Shown here one piece after another: positions 8,452 through 18,093 of a DNA stretch of 64,000 bases; position 1 is the first letter of the stretch; each line of letters opens with the position of its first letter. The notes beneath the pieces are model-generated. The model saw only the letters and a program-made list of their open reading frames with translations. It was not told the DNA's origin and ran no database searches. A program made the translations under genes and the position numbers. This stretch comes from Rhodocyclaceae bacterium (GTDB taxonomy: Bacteria > Pseudomonadota > Gammaproteobacteria > Burkholderiales > Rhodocyclaceae). The stretch lies in the NCBI GenBank assembly GCA_028713915.1, contig JAQTNK010000011.1:35426-99425 (forward strand), written 5' to 3'.

Positions 8452-9186
8452 ATGCAGGAAGCGCCATCCATCGATCATAGTTTTGGCCGCCATCGCGTCA
8501 GCGTGGACGAGCGCAAGGGCCGCATCCGCCGCGTCTTCGAAGCGGTCGCGCCGCGCTACGACCTCATGAACGACCTCTTGAGCTTCGGCATCCATCGGCT
8601 GTGGAAGCGCCGCCTGGCGCGCCGCTGCGCCGCGCTGCGCGGCCGCATCGTCGATCTCGCCGGCGGCACCGGCGACGTGGCGCGCCTGCTGCTCGGCGCC
8701 GGCCGCGACGTGCTGGTCTGCGATCCGAGCCTGGCGATGATGGCGCAGGGCCGCCATCGCGGCGGCGCGAGGGAGGACATCATGTGGCTCGCCGGCGAAG
8801 CCGAGGCCTTGCCGTTTGCCGCTGCCAGCGTCGACCTGCTGACCATTTCCTTCGGCTTGCGCAACGCCACCCGGCTCGAGGCGGCGCTGGCCGAAATCCG
8901 CCGCGTGCTCAAGCCCGGCGGCCGCTTCGTCTGCCTCGAATTCTCGCGGCCCTACCGCTGGTTCGCGCCGCTGTACGACCTCTACTCCTATCTCGTGATT
9001 CCGCGCCTGGGCGCGGCCGTGGCGCGCAATCCCGAAGCCTACGAATATCTCGTCGATTCGATTCGGCGCTTTCCCGACCAGCGCGGCTTCGGCACGCTGA
9101 TGGAGAAGGCGGGATTCGACGCGGTGCGCTGGGAAAATGTTTCCTTGGGCATCGCGTGCCTGCATTTCGGCGAGGTGCCGCAATGA
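8452..9186 (+). CDS. UbiE/MenG-type quinone C-methyltransferase
   Basis: This SAM-dependent enzyme adds the ring methyl group in ubiquinone or menaquinone synthesis. The 244 residues show the family N-terminus (VFEAVAPRYDLMNDLLSFGIHRLWK), SAM motif I DLAGGTGD (about 68-75) and the later motifs FGLRNATR and VLKPGGRFVCLEFSRP. The stop overlaps menA by ATGA. That coupling suggests this copy acts on demethylmenaquinone (MenG), while a general ubiE may lie elsewhere. Confidence 0.9.
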   Translation: MQEAPSIDHSFGRHRVSVDERKGRIRRVFEAVAPRYDLMNDLLSFGIHRLWKRRLARRCAALRGRIVDLAGGTGDVARLLLGAGRDVLVCDPSLAMMAQGRHRGGAREDIMWLAGEAEALPFAAASVDLLTISFGLRNATRLEAALAEIRRVLKPGGRFVCLEFSRPYRWFAPLYDLYSYLVIPRLGAAVARNPEAYEYLVDSIRRFPDQRGFGTLMEKAGFDAVRWENVSLGIACLHFGEVPQ

Positions 9187-10097
9187 CGCCCGAACTGCCG
9201 TCGGCCGTCGTCACCGCGCCGCCGCAGGGCTGGCGCGTCTGGTGGACGGCGGCACGCCCGCGCACGCTGACCATCGCCACGACGCCCGTGCTGCTCGGCA
9301 CCGCCATCGCCTGGGCCGAAGGCGCGCCGCATTTGTGGCCGGCGGCGCTGGCGGCGCTCGCCTGCGCGCTGCTGATCCAGGCCGGCACCAACATGCACAA
9401 CGACGCCGCCGATTTCGAGCGCGGCAACGACACGGCCGAGCGCGTCGGCCCGCTGCGCGTCACGGCGGCCGGCTGGGCGCCGCCGGGCGAAGTCCGCAGC
9501 GCCGCCTTCGCTGCCTTCGTCGCCGCCTTCGCGCTCGGCATCTATCTCGTCGGCATCGGCGGCTGGCCGATCCTCGCCGTCGGCCTGACCTCGCTCGCCG
9601 CCGGCTGGGCCTACTCGGGCGGGCCGCGGCCGATTTCGCACACGCCGCTGGGCGAGATCTTCGTCTGGATTTTCTTCGGCGTGAATGCCGTCGCCGGCAG
9701 CCACTGGCTGCAGGCCGGCCGCCTCTCGTCCGCCGCCGTGCTCGGCGGCGCCGCGCTCGGCTCGCTGGCCGCCGCGGTGCTGATGATGAACAACTACCGC
9801 GACCTCGCCGGCGACCTCAAGGCCGGGCGCCGCACGCTGGCCGCCGTGCTCGGCCCCGCCGGCGCGCGCCGCGCCTACGGCGCGATGATGCTGGCGCCGT
9901 TCGCCGTGCCGCCGGTCCTGGCGGCGCAAGGACACCCGGGTGCCTTGCTGGCACTGGGCGCGCTGCCCCTGTGCCTGTCGCTGGCGCGGCGCATCGCCGC
10001 GAGCGAACCCGGTCCGGGGCTCAACCTGCTGCTCGCCGGCACGGCGCGGGCCGAGTTCGTCTTCGGCCTGCTGCTCGCCATCGGCGCGCTGCTGTGA
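9183..10097 (+). CDS. menA: 1,4-dihydroxy-2-naphthoate polyprenyltransferase (MenA)
   Basis: MenA attaches the isoprenoid tail to DHNA in menaquinone synthesis. The 304-residue UbiA-superfamily membrane protein has the two polyprenyl-diphosphate/Mg motifs in MenA form: NMHNDAADFERGNDT (about 72-86) and MMNNYRDLAGDLKAGRRTLA (about 202-221). Eight to nine hydrophobic segments are visible. The start ATG overlaps the methyltransferase stop; the ORF track fuses it to an upstream shadow. No other men genes are nearby. Close UbiA paralogues cannot be fully excluded, but the second motif is characteristic of MenA. Confidence 0.87.
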   Translation: MTPELPSAVVTAPPQGWRVWWTAARPRTLTIATTPVLLGTAIAWAEGAPHLWPAALAALACALLIQAGTNMHNDAADFERGNDTAERVGPLRVTAAGWAPPGEVRSAAFAAFVAAFALGIYLVGIGGWPILAVGLTSLAAGWAYSGGPRPISHTPLGEIFVWIFFGVNAVAGSHWLQAGRLSSAAVLGGAALGSLAAAVLMMNNYRDLAGDLKAGRRTLAAVLGPAGARRAYGAMMLAPFAVPPVLAAQGHPGALLALGALPLCLSLARRIAASEPGPGLNLLLAGTARAEFVFGLLLAIGALL

Positions 10098-10115
10098 GGC
10101 GACGGGGATAACGCG

Positions 10116-10582
<467 letters not shown>

Positions 10583-10586
<4 letters not shown>

Positions 10587-11386
10587 CGCTGTGGTGGCTG
10601 AGCTATCCGTTGCTGGGAATCTTCGCCGGCTTCGTCGCCGGCCTGTTCGGCGTCGGCGGCGGCCTGACCATCGTGCCTTTGCTGTTCATGCTGTTCTCGG
10701 CGCAGGCGTTTCCGGTCGAGCACACCATGCACCTGGCGCTGGGCACGTCGATGGCGACCATCGTGTTCACCTCGATTTCCAGCACGCGCGCCCACCACCG
10801 CCACGGCGCGGTGCGCTGGGACGTCGTCAAGGCGTTCGCGCCCGGCCTGATGCTGGGCACCTTTTCCGGCTCCTTCGTCGCCGCCTGGGTGCCGACGCGG
10901 CCGCTGGCGATGATTTTCACCGTCATCGTCTATTACGCCTCGCTGCAGATGATCCTCGACTTCAAGCCCAAGGCGCATCGCAGCCTGCCCGGCGGCTTCG
11001 GCATGTTCGTCGCCGGCGCGGCCATCGGCGGCATCTCCAGCCTCGTCGCCGCGGGCGGCGGCTTCCTGTCGATTCCCTTCATGGTGTTCTGCAACGTCGT
11101 CATCCACCATGCCGTCGGCACGTCGGCGGCGCTCGGCTTTCCCATCGCGCTGGCCGGCTCCGTCGGCTACATCGTCAGCGGCCTGAAGGCCACCGGCCTG
11201 CCCGACTACTCGCTCGGCTACATCTATCTGCCGGCCTTCCTCGGCGTCGTCGCCTTCAGTTTCGCCACCGCGCCGGTGGGGGCGAAGCTCGCGCACAAGC
11301 TGCCGGTCAAGCAGTTGAAGCGCGCCTTCGGCGGCTTCCTCGCGCTGCTGGCGACGAAGATGCTGTACGGCCTGCTGGCGGGCTGA
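10583..11386 (+). CDS. TauE/SafE family anion exporter
   Basis: The 267-residue membrane protein has the two repeated TauE/SafE halves, each with a Gly-rich hairpin (GLFGVGGGLTIVPLL near residue 20; SSLVAAGGGFLSIPF near 150) and about eight hydrophobic segments. Family members are proposed to export sulfite, sulfoacetate or related sulfur anions. The ATG at 10583 overlaps the EVE stop; the track extends the frame upstream artificially. The substrate cannot be told from sequence. Confidence 0.87.
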
Positions 11387-11387
11387 A

Positions 11388-12089
11388 TCAGCGCCGGCGC
11401 ACGCTGTTCGCGTCCTGGCCGAAAAGGATGCGCCGGGCTTCCTCGCTCATGGTGCTGTCGGTGTTGATCTCGTCGGCGCGCGCATAGGCGCGCCGCGTCG
11501 CCGGACGCTCGCGCACGGCGGCGAACCAGCGCGCCAGCTGCGGAAAGTCGGCCATCTTCTGGCCCTGGCGTTCGCAGGGCACGATCCACGGATAGCAGGC
11601 CATGTCGGCGATCGAGTAGTCGCCGGCGATGAACGCGCGCCCGGCCAGCCGCTGGTCGAGCACGGCGTAGAGCCGCGAGGTTTCCTTGACGTAGCGGTCG
11701 ATGGCGTAGGGAATCTTCTCGGCCGCGTAGTGCGCGAAATGGTGGTTCTGGCCGGCCATCGGGCCGAGCCCGCCCATCTGCCAGAACAGCCAGGCGAGGG
11801 TCTCGTTGCGCCCGCGCAAGTCGGCGGGAATGAAGCGGCCGATCTTGTCGGCGAGATAGAGCAGGATGGCGCCCGATTCGAACAACGCCAGCGGCTCGCC
11901 GCCATCGGCCGGGGCGTGGTCGACGATGGCCGGAATCTTGTTGTTGGGCGAAATGCGCAGGAAATCCGGCGCGAACTGCTCGCCCTTGCCGATGTTGATG
12001 GGCACGATGCGGTAGGGCAGGCCGGCCTCTTCGAGGAACAGCGTGATCTTGTGGCCGTTGGGGGTGGTCCAGTAGTAGAAGTCGATCAT
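11388..12089 (-). CDS. Glutathione S-transferase-like disulfide oxidoreductase (YfcG/YghU type)
   Basis: The 233-residue protein has an N-terminal thioredoxin-like GST domain (DFYYWTTPNGHKITLFLEE, cis-Pro region NNKIPAIVDH, and ALFESGAILLYLADK) and a helical C-terminal domain (DYSIADMACYPWI). The TTPNG start is typical of the Nu-class YfcG/YghU enzymes, which reduce disulfides with bound glutathione. I use the ATG at 12089 rather than the track's 12413, since the extra 108 residues are low-complexity shadow. It is convergent with the TauE gene, with 1 base between the stops. Confidence 0.88.
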   Translation of the reverse strand: MIDFYYWTTPNGHKITLFLEEAGLPYRIVPINIGKGEQFAPDFLRISPNNKIPAIVDHAPADGGEPLALFESGAILLYLADKIGRFIPADLRGRNETLAWLFWQMGGLGPMAGQNHHFAHYAAEKIPYAIDRYVKETSRLYAVLDQRLAGRAFIAGDYSIADMACYPWIVPCERQGQKMADFPQLARWFAAVRERPATRRAYARADEINTDSTMSEEARRILFGQDANSVRRR

Positions 12090-12156
12090 GGCGCGCTCCT
12101 TGGCGGCGAAAGCTCTATCGACTGGCGCCGCGCGTGCGCAGTTCCCGCCGCGCCGC

Positions 12157-12516
12157 TCAGACCCAGGCCCGGGCTTCGGCCAGGGTCGCGAAGACCCGCG
12201 TCGGGTAGGCGTGCAAGGGCGACGCGATATAGAGTTCGGCCAGCGCCGCGGCTTGCGGATCGGTGGTGACGACGGCGATCTTGATGTTGGCGTTGGAGCG
12301 CGCGGCGGCGTGATCGATGGCCGCGATGTACAGCACGGTGTCTGCGGCAATGGCGAAACTGTCGATGGGGAGAAAGTCGTTGATGACGTAGCGGACGTCG
12401 TCGAAGCGGGCATCGCCGTGCAGTTCCCTGACCGACTGCAGGAGCTCGTCGTCGGCGACGTGGCCGCAAAACTTCTTGTACGCCCCGCGCGCTTCCCAGA
12501 CGATGTCGAATGCCAT
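12157..12516 (-). CDS. STAS/SpoIIAA-like small protein
   Basis: The 119-residue protein alternates strands and helices in the STAS/SpoIIAA-like pattern: WEARGAYKKFCGHV, then VRYVINDFLPIDSF, then NIKIAVVTTDPQAAALAEL, and a C-terminal VFATLAEARAWV helix typical of this group. Its function is unknown; proteins of this type are often stand-alone cytoplasmic domains. I start at the ATG at 12516. It lies 67 bases upstream of the GST gene on the same strand. Confidence 0.65.
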   Translation of the reverse strand: MAFDIVWEARGAYKKFCGHVADDELLQSVRELHGDARFDDVRYVINDFLPIDSFAIAADTVLYIAAIDHAAARSNANIKIAVVTTDPQAAALAELYIASPLHAYPTRVFATLAEARAWV

Positions 12517-12625
12517 GCCGCCGCCTATTCCCTTCGTATCGTGGCGCCAATGTAGCCAAAGCGCCGGCGCTTGGCAACAGCGAAAGCCCCATGGCGCGCC
12601 CGCCGCGGGATAACATGGGGCCGCC

Positions 12626-13846
12626 GTGAAAGCGCCGACAAACCCACCCGCTGCGCCGCGCCGCGCGGAAACCTCCGCCGCAGCAAAGATCCCCGCCGGT
12701 GTCTGGGTGCTGGGCTTCGTCAGCATGCTGATGGACATCTCCTCGGAAATGATCCATAGCCTGCTGCCCCTCTTCATGGTCGCCACGCTCGGCGCGAGTT
12801 CCGTCGCCGTCGGCGCGGTCGAAGGACTGGCCGAGTCGACGGCCCTGATCGTCAAGGTCTTTTCCGGCGTGCTGAGCGACTGGCTCGGCAAGCGCAAGAG
12901 CCTCGCCGTGTTCGGCTATGCGCTGGGTGCGCTGACCAAGCCCTTGTTCGCCGCCGCCGCCACCATCGACCTGGTGCTCGCCGCGCGCCTGCTCGACCGC
13001 GTCGGCAAGGGCGTGCGCGGCGCGCCGCGCGATGCCATGGTCGCCGACATGGCGCCGCCAGCCCTGCGCGGCGCCGCCTTCGGCCTGCGCCAGTCGCTCG
13101 ATACGGTCGGCGCCTTCGTCGGCCCGCTGATCGGCGCCGGCCTCATGCTGCTGTGGGTCGACGATTTTCGCGCCGTCTTTGCGGTCGCGGTGATTCCCGG
13201 CCTGATGGCCGTGGCGCTGCTGCTGGCCGGCGTGCGCGAGCCCGCGCCAAGCGCGGCGCAACGCCGCGGCAACCCGATCCGCGCGGCGAACCTGAAGCGT
13301 CTCGACGCTGCCTACTGGCGGGTCGTCGGCCTCGGCGCCGGCGCCACGCTGGCGCGCTTCAGCGAAGCTTTCCTGGTCCTGCGCGCGCACCAGAGCGGCG
13401 TCCCGATCGCCCTGGTGCCGCTGGTGATGGTGGCGATGAATCTGGTCTATGCCGCCTCGGCCTATCCGGCCGGCCGGCTCGCCGACCGCATCAGCCATCG
13501 CCGGCTTCTCGCCGGCGGCCTCGTCGTCCTGCTCGCGGCGGACCTGGTGCTGGCCGTCGACGGCGGCTGGGGCGTCGTCGTTGCCGGCGTCGTGCTCTGG
13601 GGCGTGCACCTGGGCATGACGCAGGGCCTTTTGGCGACGATGGTCGCCGACACCGCGCCGGCCGACTTGCGCGGCACGGCCTTCGGCTTCTTCAACCTCG
13701 TCAGCGGCGTCGCCATGCTCGCGGCGAGCCTCCTCGCCGGCCTGCTGTGGGACCGCCTCGGCGCGCCGGCCACGTTCTACGCCGGCGCCGTTTTCTGCCT
13801 GCTCACGCTTGGCGGCCTGGCCTGGCGGCGACGCCTTCCGGCCTAG
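12626..13846 (+). CDS. MFS transporter
   Basis: The 406-residue protein has about 12 hydrophobic segments after a 20-residue polar Pro/Ala N-terminus. The early segment MDISSEMIHSLLPLFMV and the loop RLLDRVGKGVRGAPRDAMVAD mark a subgroup of major facilitator proteins often annotated as multidrug or fosmidomycin-type exporters. The start is GTG at 12626. The gene shares its stop region with matB on the other strand (CTAG at 13843-13846). The substrate is unknown; malonate import by proximity is possible but not supported by family. Confidence 0.88.
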   Translation: MKAPTNPPAAPRRAETSAAAKIPAGVWVLGFVSMLMDISSEMIHSLLPLFMVATLGASSVAVGAVEGLAESTALIVKVFSGVLSDWLGKRKSLAVFGYALGALTKPLFAAAATIDLVLAARLLDRVGKGVRGAPRDAMVADMAPPALRGAAFGLRQSLDTVGAFVGPLIGAGLMLLWVDDFRAVFAVAVIPGLMAVALLLAGVREPAPSAAQRRGNPIRAANLKRLDAAYWRVVGLGAGATLARFSEAFLVLRAHQSGVPIALVPLVMVAMNLVYAASAYPAGRLADRISHRRLLAGGLVVLLAADLVLAVDGGWGVVVAGVVLWGVHLGMTQGLLATMVADTAPADLRGTAFGFFNLVSGVAMLAASLLAGLLWDRLGAPATFYAGAVFCLLTLGGLAWRRRLPA

Positions 13847-15360
13847 CCAGCCGGCGAATACTGTTCGCGCAGCACGTTCTTCTGCACCTTGCCCATGGCG
13901 TTGCGCGGCAGGGCGTCGACCAGATGCACGCGCTTGGGCAGCTTGAAGGCGGCGAGTTCGCCGCGCAGCGCGGCGAGGATGGCGGCCTCGGTCAGCGCCG
14001 CGCCGGCGGGATTTTGCTGGCGCACGACGACGGCGGTCACCGCTTCGCCGAAATCGGCATGCGGCAGGCCGATGACGGCGGACTCGGCGACGCCGGGCAG
14101 CGCATCGATCATGTCCTCGATTTCCTTCGGATAGACGTTGAGGCCGCCGCTGATGACCAGGTCCTTGGCGCGGCCGCTGATGCTGAGGTAGCCGTCGGCG
14201 CTCAGCGCGCCGACGTCGCCGGTCTTGAACCAGCCGTCGGCGGTGAATTCCGCGCGCGTCTTTTCCGGCATCTGCCAGTAGCCGACGAAGACGTTGTCGC
14301 CCTTGACCTGGATGTTGCCGATTGCGCCCGCCGCGCAGGCCATGCCTTTGTCATCGACGATGCGCACCGCCGTGCCCGGCAGCGGCAAGCCGACGGTGCC
14401 GCCGCGGCGCTCGCCGGCGTAGGGATTGGAAGTGAACATGCCGCCTTCGGTCATGCCGTAGCGCTCGAGGATGGTGTGGCCGGTGCGGGCGCGGAAGGCG
14501 TCGAAGGTTTCGCGCAGCAGCGGCGCAGAGCCGGAGACAAAGAGGCGCATGTGGCGCACGGCGGCGGCGGTCAAGCCGGGCGCCTGCAGCAGGCGCACGT
14601 AGTAGGTCGGCACGCCCATGAAGACGGTCGCGTGCGGCAGCAGGGCGAGCGCGCGGCGGGCGTCGAATTTCGGCTCGAACAGCATCGCCGAGCCGTTCAG
14701 CAGCGCGCAGTGGCAGGCGACGAAGAGGCCGTGGACGTGGAAGATCGGCAGCATGTGCAGCAGCACGTCGCCGGGTTCGAAGCGCCAATAGTCGTGCAGC
14801 GTCTGCGCGTTGACCGCGAGGTTGGCGTGCGACAGCATCGCGCCCTTGGAGCGGCCGGTGGTGCCCGAGGTGTAGAGGATGGCGGCGAGGTCGTCGCCGC
14901 GGCGCGCGACCGTCTTGAAGTCATCGGCCTGCGGCGCGGCGGCATCGATCAGCGAGCCGCGTCCGGCGTCGTCGAGTTCCAGCAGGTGCGCCACGCCCGC
15001 CTGGCGCGCCGCGGCGGCGGCAAGCGCGCGCGCCTGCGGCCGGCAGACGAAAAGGCCCGGCTTGGCGTCAGCGAGGAAATAGTCGATTTCGTGGCGCCGG
15101 TAGGCCGGGTTCAGCGGCAGGAAGACCATGCCGGCGCGCAGCGCCGCAAGATAGAGCACCAGCGCTGCCGGCGTCTTCTCCACTTGCGCGGCGACGCGGT
15201 CGCCGGGGCGCAGGCCCAACGCGACGATCAGGTTGGCGAGACGGCCCGAGGCACGCTCGATGTCGCCGTAGCTCCAAGTGCCGCCGTCGGGCAGGATCAG
15301 GCAAGCGGCTTGCGAATCCTCGGGAAAGCCGGCGGCGAGCAGGGAATACAGGTTGCTCAT
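13843..15360 (-). CDS. matB: Malonyl-CoA synthetase (MatB)
   Basis: MatB activates malonate (and in some species methylmalonate) with ATP and CoA. The 505-residue protein has the adenylate-forming motifs ILYTSGTTGRSKGAMLSH (P-loop, about 163-180), the ERYGMTEGG motif, GWFKTGDVG and the C-terminal catalytic Lys region PRNAMGKVQK. The 1080-residue track ORF running to 17085 is not a fusion: the ATG at 15360 gives the normal length and lies 2 bases after the malonyl-CoA decarboxylase stop. The pair converts malonate to acetyl-CoA. Confidence 0.92.
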   Translation of the reverse strand: MSNLYSLLAAGFPEDSQAACLILPDGGTWSYGDIERASGRLANLIVALGLRPGDRVAAQVEKTPAALVLYLAALRAGMVFLPLNPAYRRHEIDYFLADAKPGLFVCRPQARALAAAAARQAGVAHLLELDDAGRGSLIDAAAPQADDFKTVARRGDDLAAILYTSGTTGRSKGAMLSHANLAVNAQTLHDYWRFEPGDVLLHMLPIFHVHGLFVACHCALLNGSAMLFEPKFDARRALALLPHATVFMGVPTYYVRLLQAPGLTAAAVRHMRLFVSGSAPLLRETFDAFRARTGHTILERYGMTEGGMFTSNPYAGERRGGTVGLPLPGTAVRIVDDKGMACAAGAIGNIQVKGDNVFVGYWQMPEKTRAEFTADGWFKTGDVGALSADGYLSISGRAKDLVISGGLNVYPKEIEDMIDALPGVAESAVIGLPHADFGEAVTAVVVRQQNPAGAALTEAAILAALRGELAAFKLPKRVHLVDALPRNAMGKVQKNVLREQYSPAG

Positions 15361-15362
15361 GC

Positions 15363-16679
15363 CTAGTCGATCTTCGCCAGCCGGCGCACGCCGGCCGACA
15401 TGGCGACGGTGCCTTCGGTGACGAAGGACTCGACGTTCTTCTCGATTTCGTCGGGATTGTAGAGATAGTTCATCATCAGGCCGTAAGACTGCTTGAAGCC
15501 CTTGAATGAGGTGTCGCCGAGCGGATTGAGGCGCTCGATGCGCGCGCCGTTGCCGAGATGGAAACGCGCCACCGGCTCGTAGGGCAAGGACCCGCTCTTG
15601 GCCTGCGCCAGGTAGCGGGCGGCCAGCCGCAGCAAGGGCTCGCGCAGATGGCGCGCGGTGTTGCGGTTCTTCGACCACTCGCCGGTGGCGAGCTGGGCGG
15701 CGTCGAGCTCGATGCCGACCTCGGCGAGCACGCCGGGGTTGCGCTTGACCCAGCCGCTGAGCTGCGGAATCGGCGACAGCGTGGCGAACGTCCTGAGCTT
15801 CGGGAAATCGCGCTTCAAGTCGTCGATGACGCGCTTCAGCAGGAAGTTGCCGAAGGAAATGCCGCGCAGCCCGGCCTGCGTGTTGGAGATCGAATAGAAG
15901 ATCGCGGTATCGGCGCGGCGGGCGTCGAACACCGGCGCATGCTCGTCGAGCAGCACCTGGATGTTGTCGGCGAGATGGTCGGTGAGCGCCACCTCGACGA
16001 AAATCAGCGGCTCCATCGGCATGCGCGGATGGAAGAAGGCATAGCAGCGGCGGTCGGAATCGAGCCGGTTCTTGAGGTCGGTCCAGGAACGAATTTCGTG
16101 CACCGCCTCGTACTCGATGAGCTTCTCCAGCAGCACGGCCGGCGAGTTCCAGGTGATGCGCCGCAGTTCGAGAAAGCCGACGTCGAACCAGGCCGTCAGC
16201 CGCGCTTCGAGCTCGCGGTCGAGCGCCGCCAGTTCGGGGTCGTCGTCGAGATAGCGCAAGAGGTCGGCGCGCAGGTCGACGAGGAACTTGACGCCCTGCG
16301 GCAGCGCATTGAACTGCGTGAGGATGCGGATGCGCCGCGAGCGCATGGCGGCGCGCAGGCCGGTTTCGGCGTCCCATTGCGCCGGCGTGCCGATGGCCGC
16401 CTGCCAGGTCTCGTGCGCCGTCGCCACCGCTTGCGGGTCGGGGCCGAACTCCATCGCGATCAGGCGCAGGAATTCGCGCCGGCCGCCGTCGCCCAGCTTG
16501 AGGTAGGTTTCGCCGAGCCGCGCCGCGCGATTGCGCGCCGAGACTTCGCCGCCGACGCGCGCCGCACATTCGTTGAGCTGTTCGCGGACGCGATTGCGCT
16601 CGCGGGCGTTCAGCGTTTCGCCGCCGCCGCCGACGATCTTCCTGATGCGCTTGAGGCTGCGCTTGACCACATTTTCCAT
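15363..16679 (-). CDS. Malonyl-CoA decarboxylase
   Basis: The enzyme decarboxylates malonyl-CoA to acetyl-CoA. The 438 residues show a helical N-terminal domain and a GNAT-like catalytic domain with YAFFHPRMPMEPLIFVEVAL, TAIFYSISNTQAGLRGISFGNFLLK and FATLSPIPQLSGW, all characteristic of MCD. The final segment GDTSFKGFKQSYGLMMNYLY is also typical. I place the start at the ATG at 16679, preceded by AGGGAG, instead of 16736. It is translated just ahead of matB in a two-gene malonate operon; no transporter is adjacent. Confidence 0.93.
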   Translation of the reverse strand: MENVVKRSLKRIRKIVGGGGETLNARERNRVREQLNECAARVGGEVSARNRAARLGETYLKLGDGGRREFLRLIAMEFGPDPQAVATAHETWQAAIGTPAQWDAETGLRAAMRSRRIRILTQFNALPQGVKFLVDLRADLLRYLDDDPELAALDRELEARLTAWFDVGFLELRRITWNSPAVLLEKLIEYEAVHEIRSWTDLKNRLDSDRRCYAFFHPRMPMEPLIFVEVALTDHLADNIQVLLDEHAPVFDARRADTAIFYSISNTQAGLRGISFGNFLLKRVIDDLKRDFPKLRTFATLSPIPQLSGWVKRNPGVLAEVGIELDAAQLATGEWSKNRNTARHLREPLLRLAARYLAQAKSGSLPYEPVARFHLGNGARIERLNPLGDTSFKGFKQSYGLMMNYLYNPDEIEKNVESFVTEGTVAMSAGVRRLAKID

Positions 16680-16784
16680 CACGCATCTCCCTGAGCCTTG
16701 GCGCTGCGCCGCCCGGCGGCGCAACGTCGAATTCACAAGCTAGCCGACTGTGCGCGGTCTGTCCAGCGACGGGCCGGCGCGGCG

Positions 16785-17543
16785 CTACAAGGCGTCGACG
16801 AGTTCCTGCAAGTCGGCGGGCGCGACGTCCGAGACGGCGCGGAACGCCATGCCCGCGCGCACCTTGCCCATGACATGGTAGCCCTGCAAGGTGTAGGGCG
16901 AAGCCGCGGCCGCGCCCGCGGCGGCGGGCCAGACGAAGACGTCGATCAGATGCCGGCCGCGCCGATAGACGACGACGGCGACGGGGTGGCGATCGAGGTA
17001 ATCGAGCCGCCCGCCGACGAGCTCGAAGCCTTGCGCCGCGAGATCGGGCACCGGCGGCGAGAAGTCGAGCTTGCCGTTGAACCACGGCTTGACCGTGTGC
17101 TGGTCGGTCGAGGCCACATCGATGACATGGTTCGTGAGCAAAGCGCGGACATGGCCGGCGACCGCTTCGTCGGCGAGCCGCGCGTCGGCCGACGGGCGCA
17201 GCGGCAGCACCACGGCGAGCACCAGCGCGGCGCAGGCGGCGGCCACCAGGCCGGCACCGTTGAGCAGGCGCCAGACGCGGCTGCCGAAAGCGACGCGGCG
17301 CGGCCGCCTGCGGCCGTTCGCCGCACCGTCCGGCAGCGCGGCTGCGATGTCGGCACGCAGCGTCGCCGGCGCGCGATGGTAGCGCGCGGCGCCGCGCACG
17401 GCGGCCGCGGCCGCCAGCCGTTGCCGGACGCTCGCGCAGGCGTCGCAGGCGGCGACATGCGCGGCGAGCGCCGCTTCCGTGCGCGCCTCCAGTTCGCGGT
17501 CGAGCGACAGCGGCAGCAGAGGCCGCGCTTCCGGGCAGTCCAT
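16785..17543 (-). CDS. Membrane anti-sigma factor with zinc-finger N-terminus
   Basis: The 252-residue protein begins MDCPEARPLLPLSLD, then HVAACDACASVRQRL: the H-x3-C-x2-C pattern of a zinc-binding anti-sigma domain (about 1-45). One transmembrane segment follows (about 94-114, AGLVAAACAALVLAVVLPL) and then a periplasmic domain. It lies 2 bases after the ECF sigma stop, so it is the likely cognate anti-sigma. The periplasmic part has paired beta strands (RLDYLDRHPVAVVVYRRGRH) and probably senses an envelope signal that is not identifiable here. Confidence 0.87.
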   Translation of the reverse strand: MDCPEARPLLPLSLDRELEARTEAALAAHVAACDACASVRQRLAAAAAVRGAARYHRAPATLRADIAAALPDGAANGRRRPRRVAFGSRVWRLLNGAGLVAAACAALVLAVVLPLRPSADARLADEAVAGHVRALLTNHVIDVASTDQHTVKPWFNGKLDFSPPVPDLAAQGFELVGGRLDYLDRHPVAVVVYRRGRHLIDVFVWPAAAGAAAASPYTLQGYHVMGKVRAGMAFRAVSDVAPADLQELVDAL

Positions 17544-17545
17544 CG

Positions 17546-18082
17546 TCAGGCTCCGCTCCGTTCGGCCGCCAGGTAGCGGGCCAGCAGGCGCCGGCCGCGC
17601 GCCAGGCGCGACATCACCGTGCCGACGGGAATCGCCAGCACGGCGGCGATGTCCTTGTAGGCCATGTCTTCGAGTTCGCGCAGGACGATCACTTCTCGAA
17701 ACTCCAGCGGCAGCCGCTCGATGGCCGCGTCGACGACGCGGTCGGCGTCGGCGCGCAGCGCCAGCGTTTCGGGATCGCCCTGTGCAGCCGTCGCACCATG
17801 TATTTCATCGTCATATTCCACCTGCGCCGAAGCGGCGCCGTTGCGCGCCAGCCACGTGAAGCACGTGTTGCGCACGATGGCCAGCAGCCACGGCCTGGCG
17901 TTGTCGCCGCGCAAGCCGTCGAATGCGGCGTAGGCGCGCAGGTACGCTTCCTGCACGATGTCGCGGGCATTCTGGTCGTCGCGCGCCAGCCAGCGCGCCA
18001 GGTTGAAGGCGGCATCCAGATGCGGCAACGCCAGCGCTTCGAAACGCGCCCGCTTGTCCGGCAAGGTCGATTCGTCAGCCAT
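17546..18082 (-). CDS. ECF RNA polymerase sigma factor
   Basis: The 178-residue protein has region 2 (FNLARWLARDDQNARDIVQEAYLRAYAAF, about 27-55) and region 4 (LPLEFREVIVLRELEDMAYKDIAAVLAIPVGTVMSRLARGRRLL, about 122-165), the extracytoplasmic-function type. The start is the ATG at 18082; upstream codons in the track are shadow. It forms a two-gene unit with the anti-sigma. The divergent phosphoesterase and YceI genes are likely targets, because the shared intergenic region holds a large dyad. Confidence 0.93.
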   Translation of the reverse strand: MADESTLPDKRARFEALALPHLDAAFNLARWLARDDQNARDIVQEAYLRAYAAFDGLRGDNARPWLLAIVRNTCFTWLARNGAASAQVEYDDEIHGATAAQGDPETLALRADADRVVDAAIERLPLEFREVIVLRELEDMAYKDIAAVLAIPVGTVMSRLARGRRLLARYLAAERSGA

Positions 18083-18093
18083 CGTCTCCTTCT

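Noticed and set aside
13843-17085. Apparent 1080-residue fusion of MatB with an upstream domain
   Set aside because: Residues before the ATG at 15360 are an out-of-frame shadow of the malonyl-CoA decarboxylase gene.
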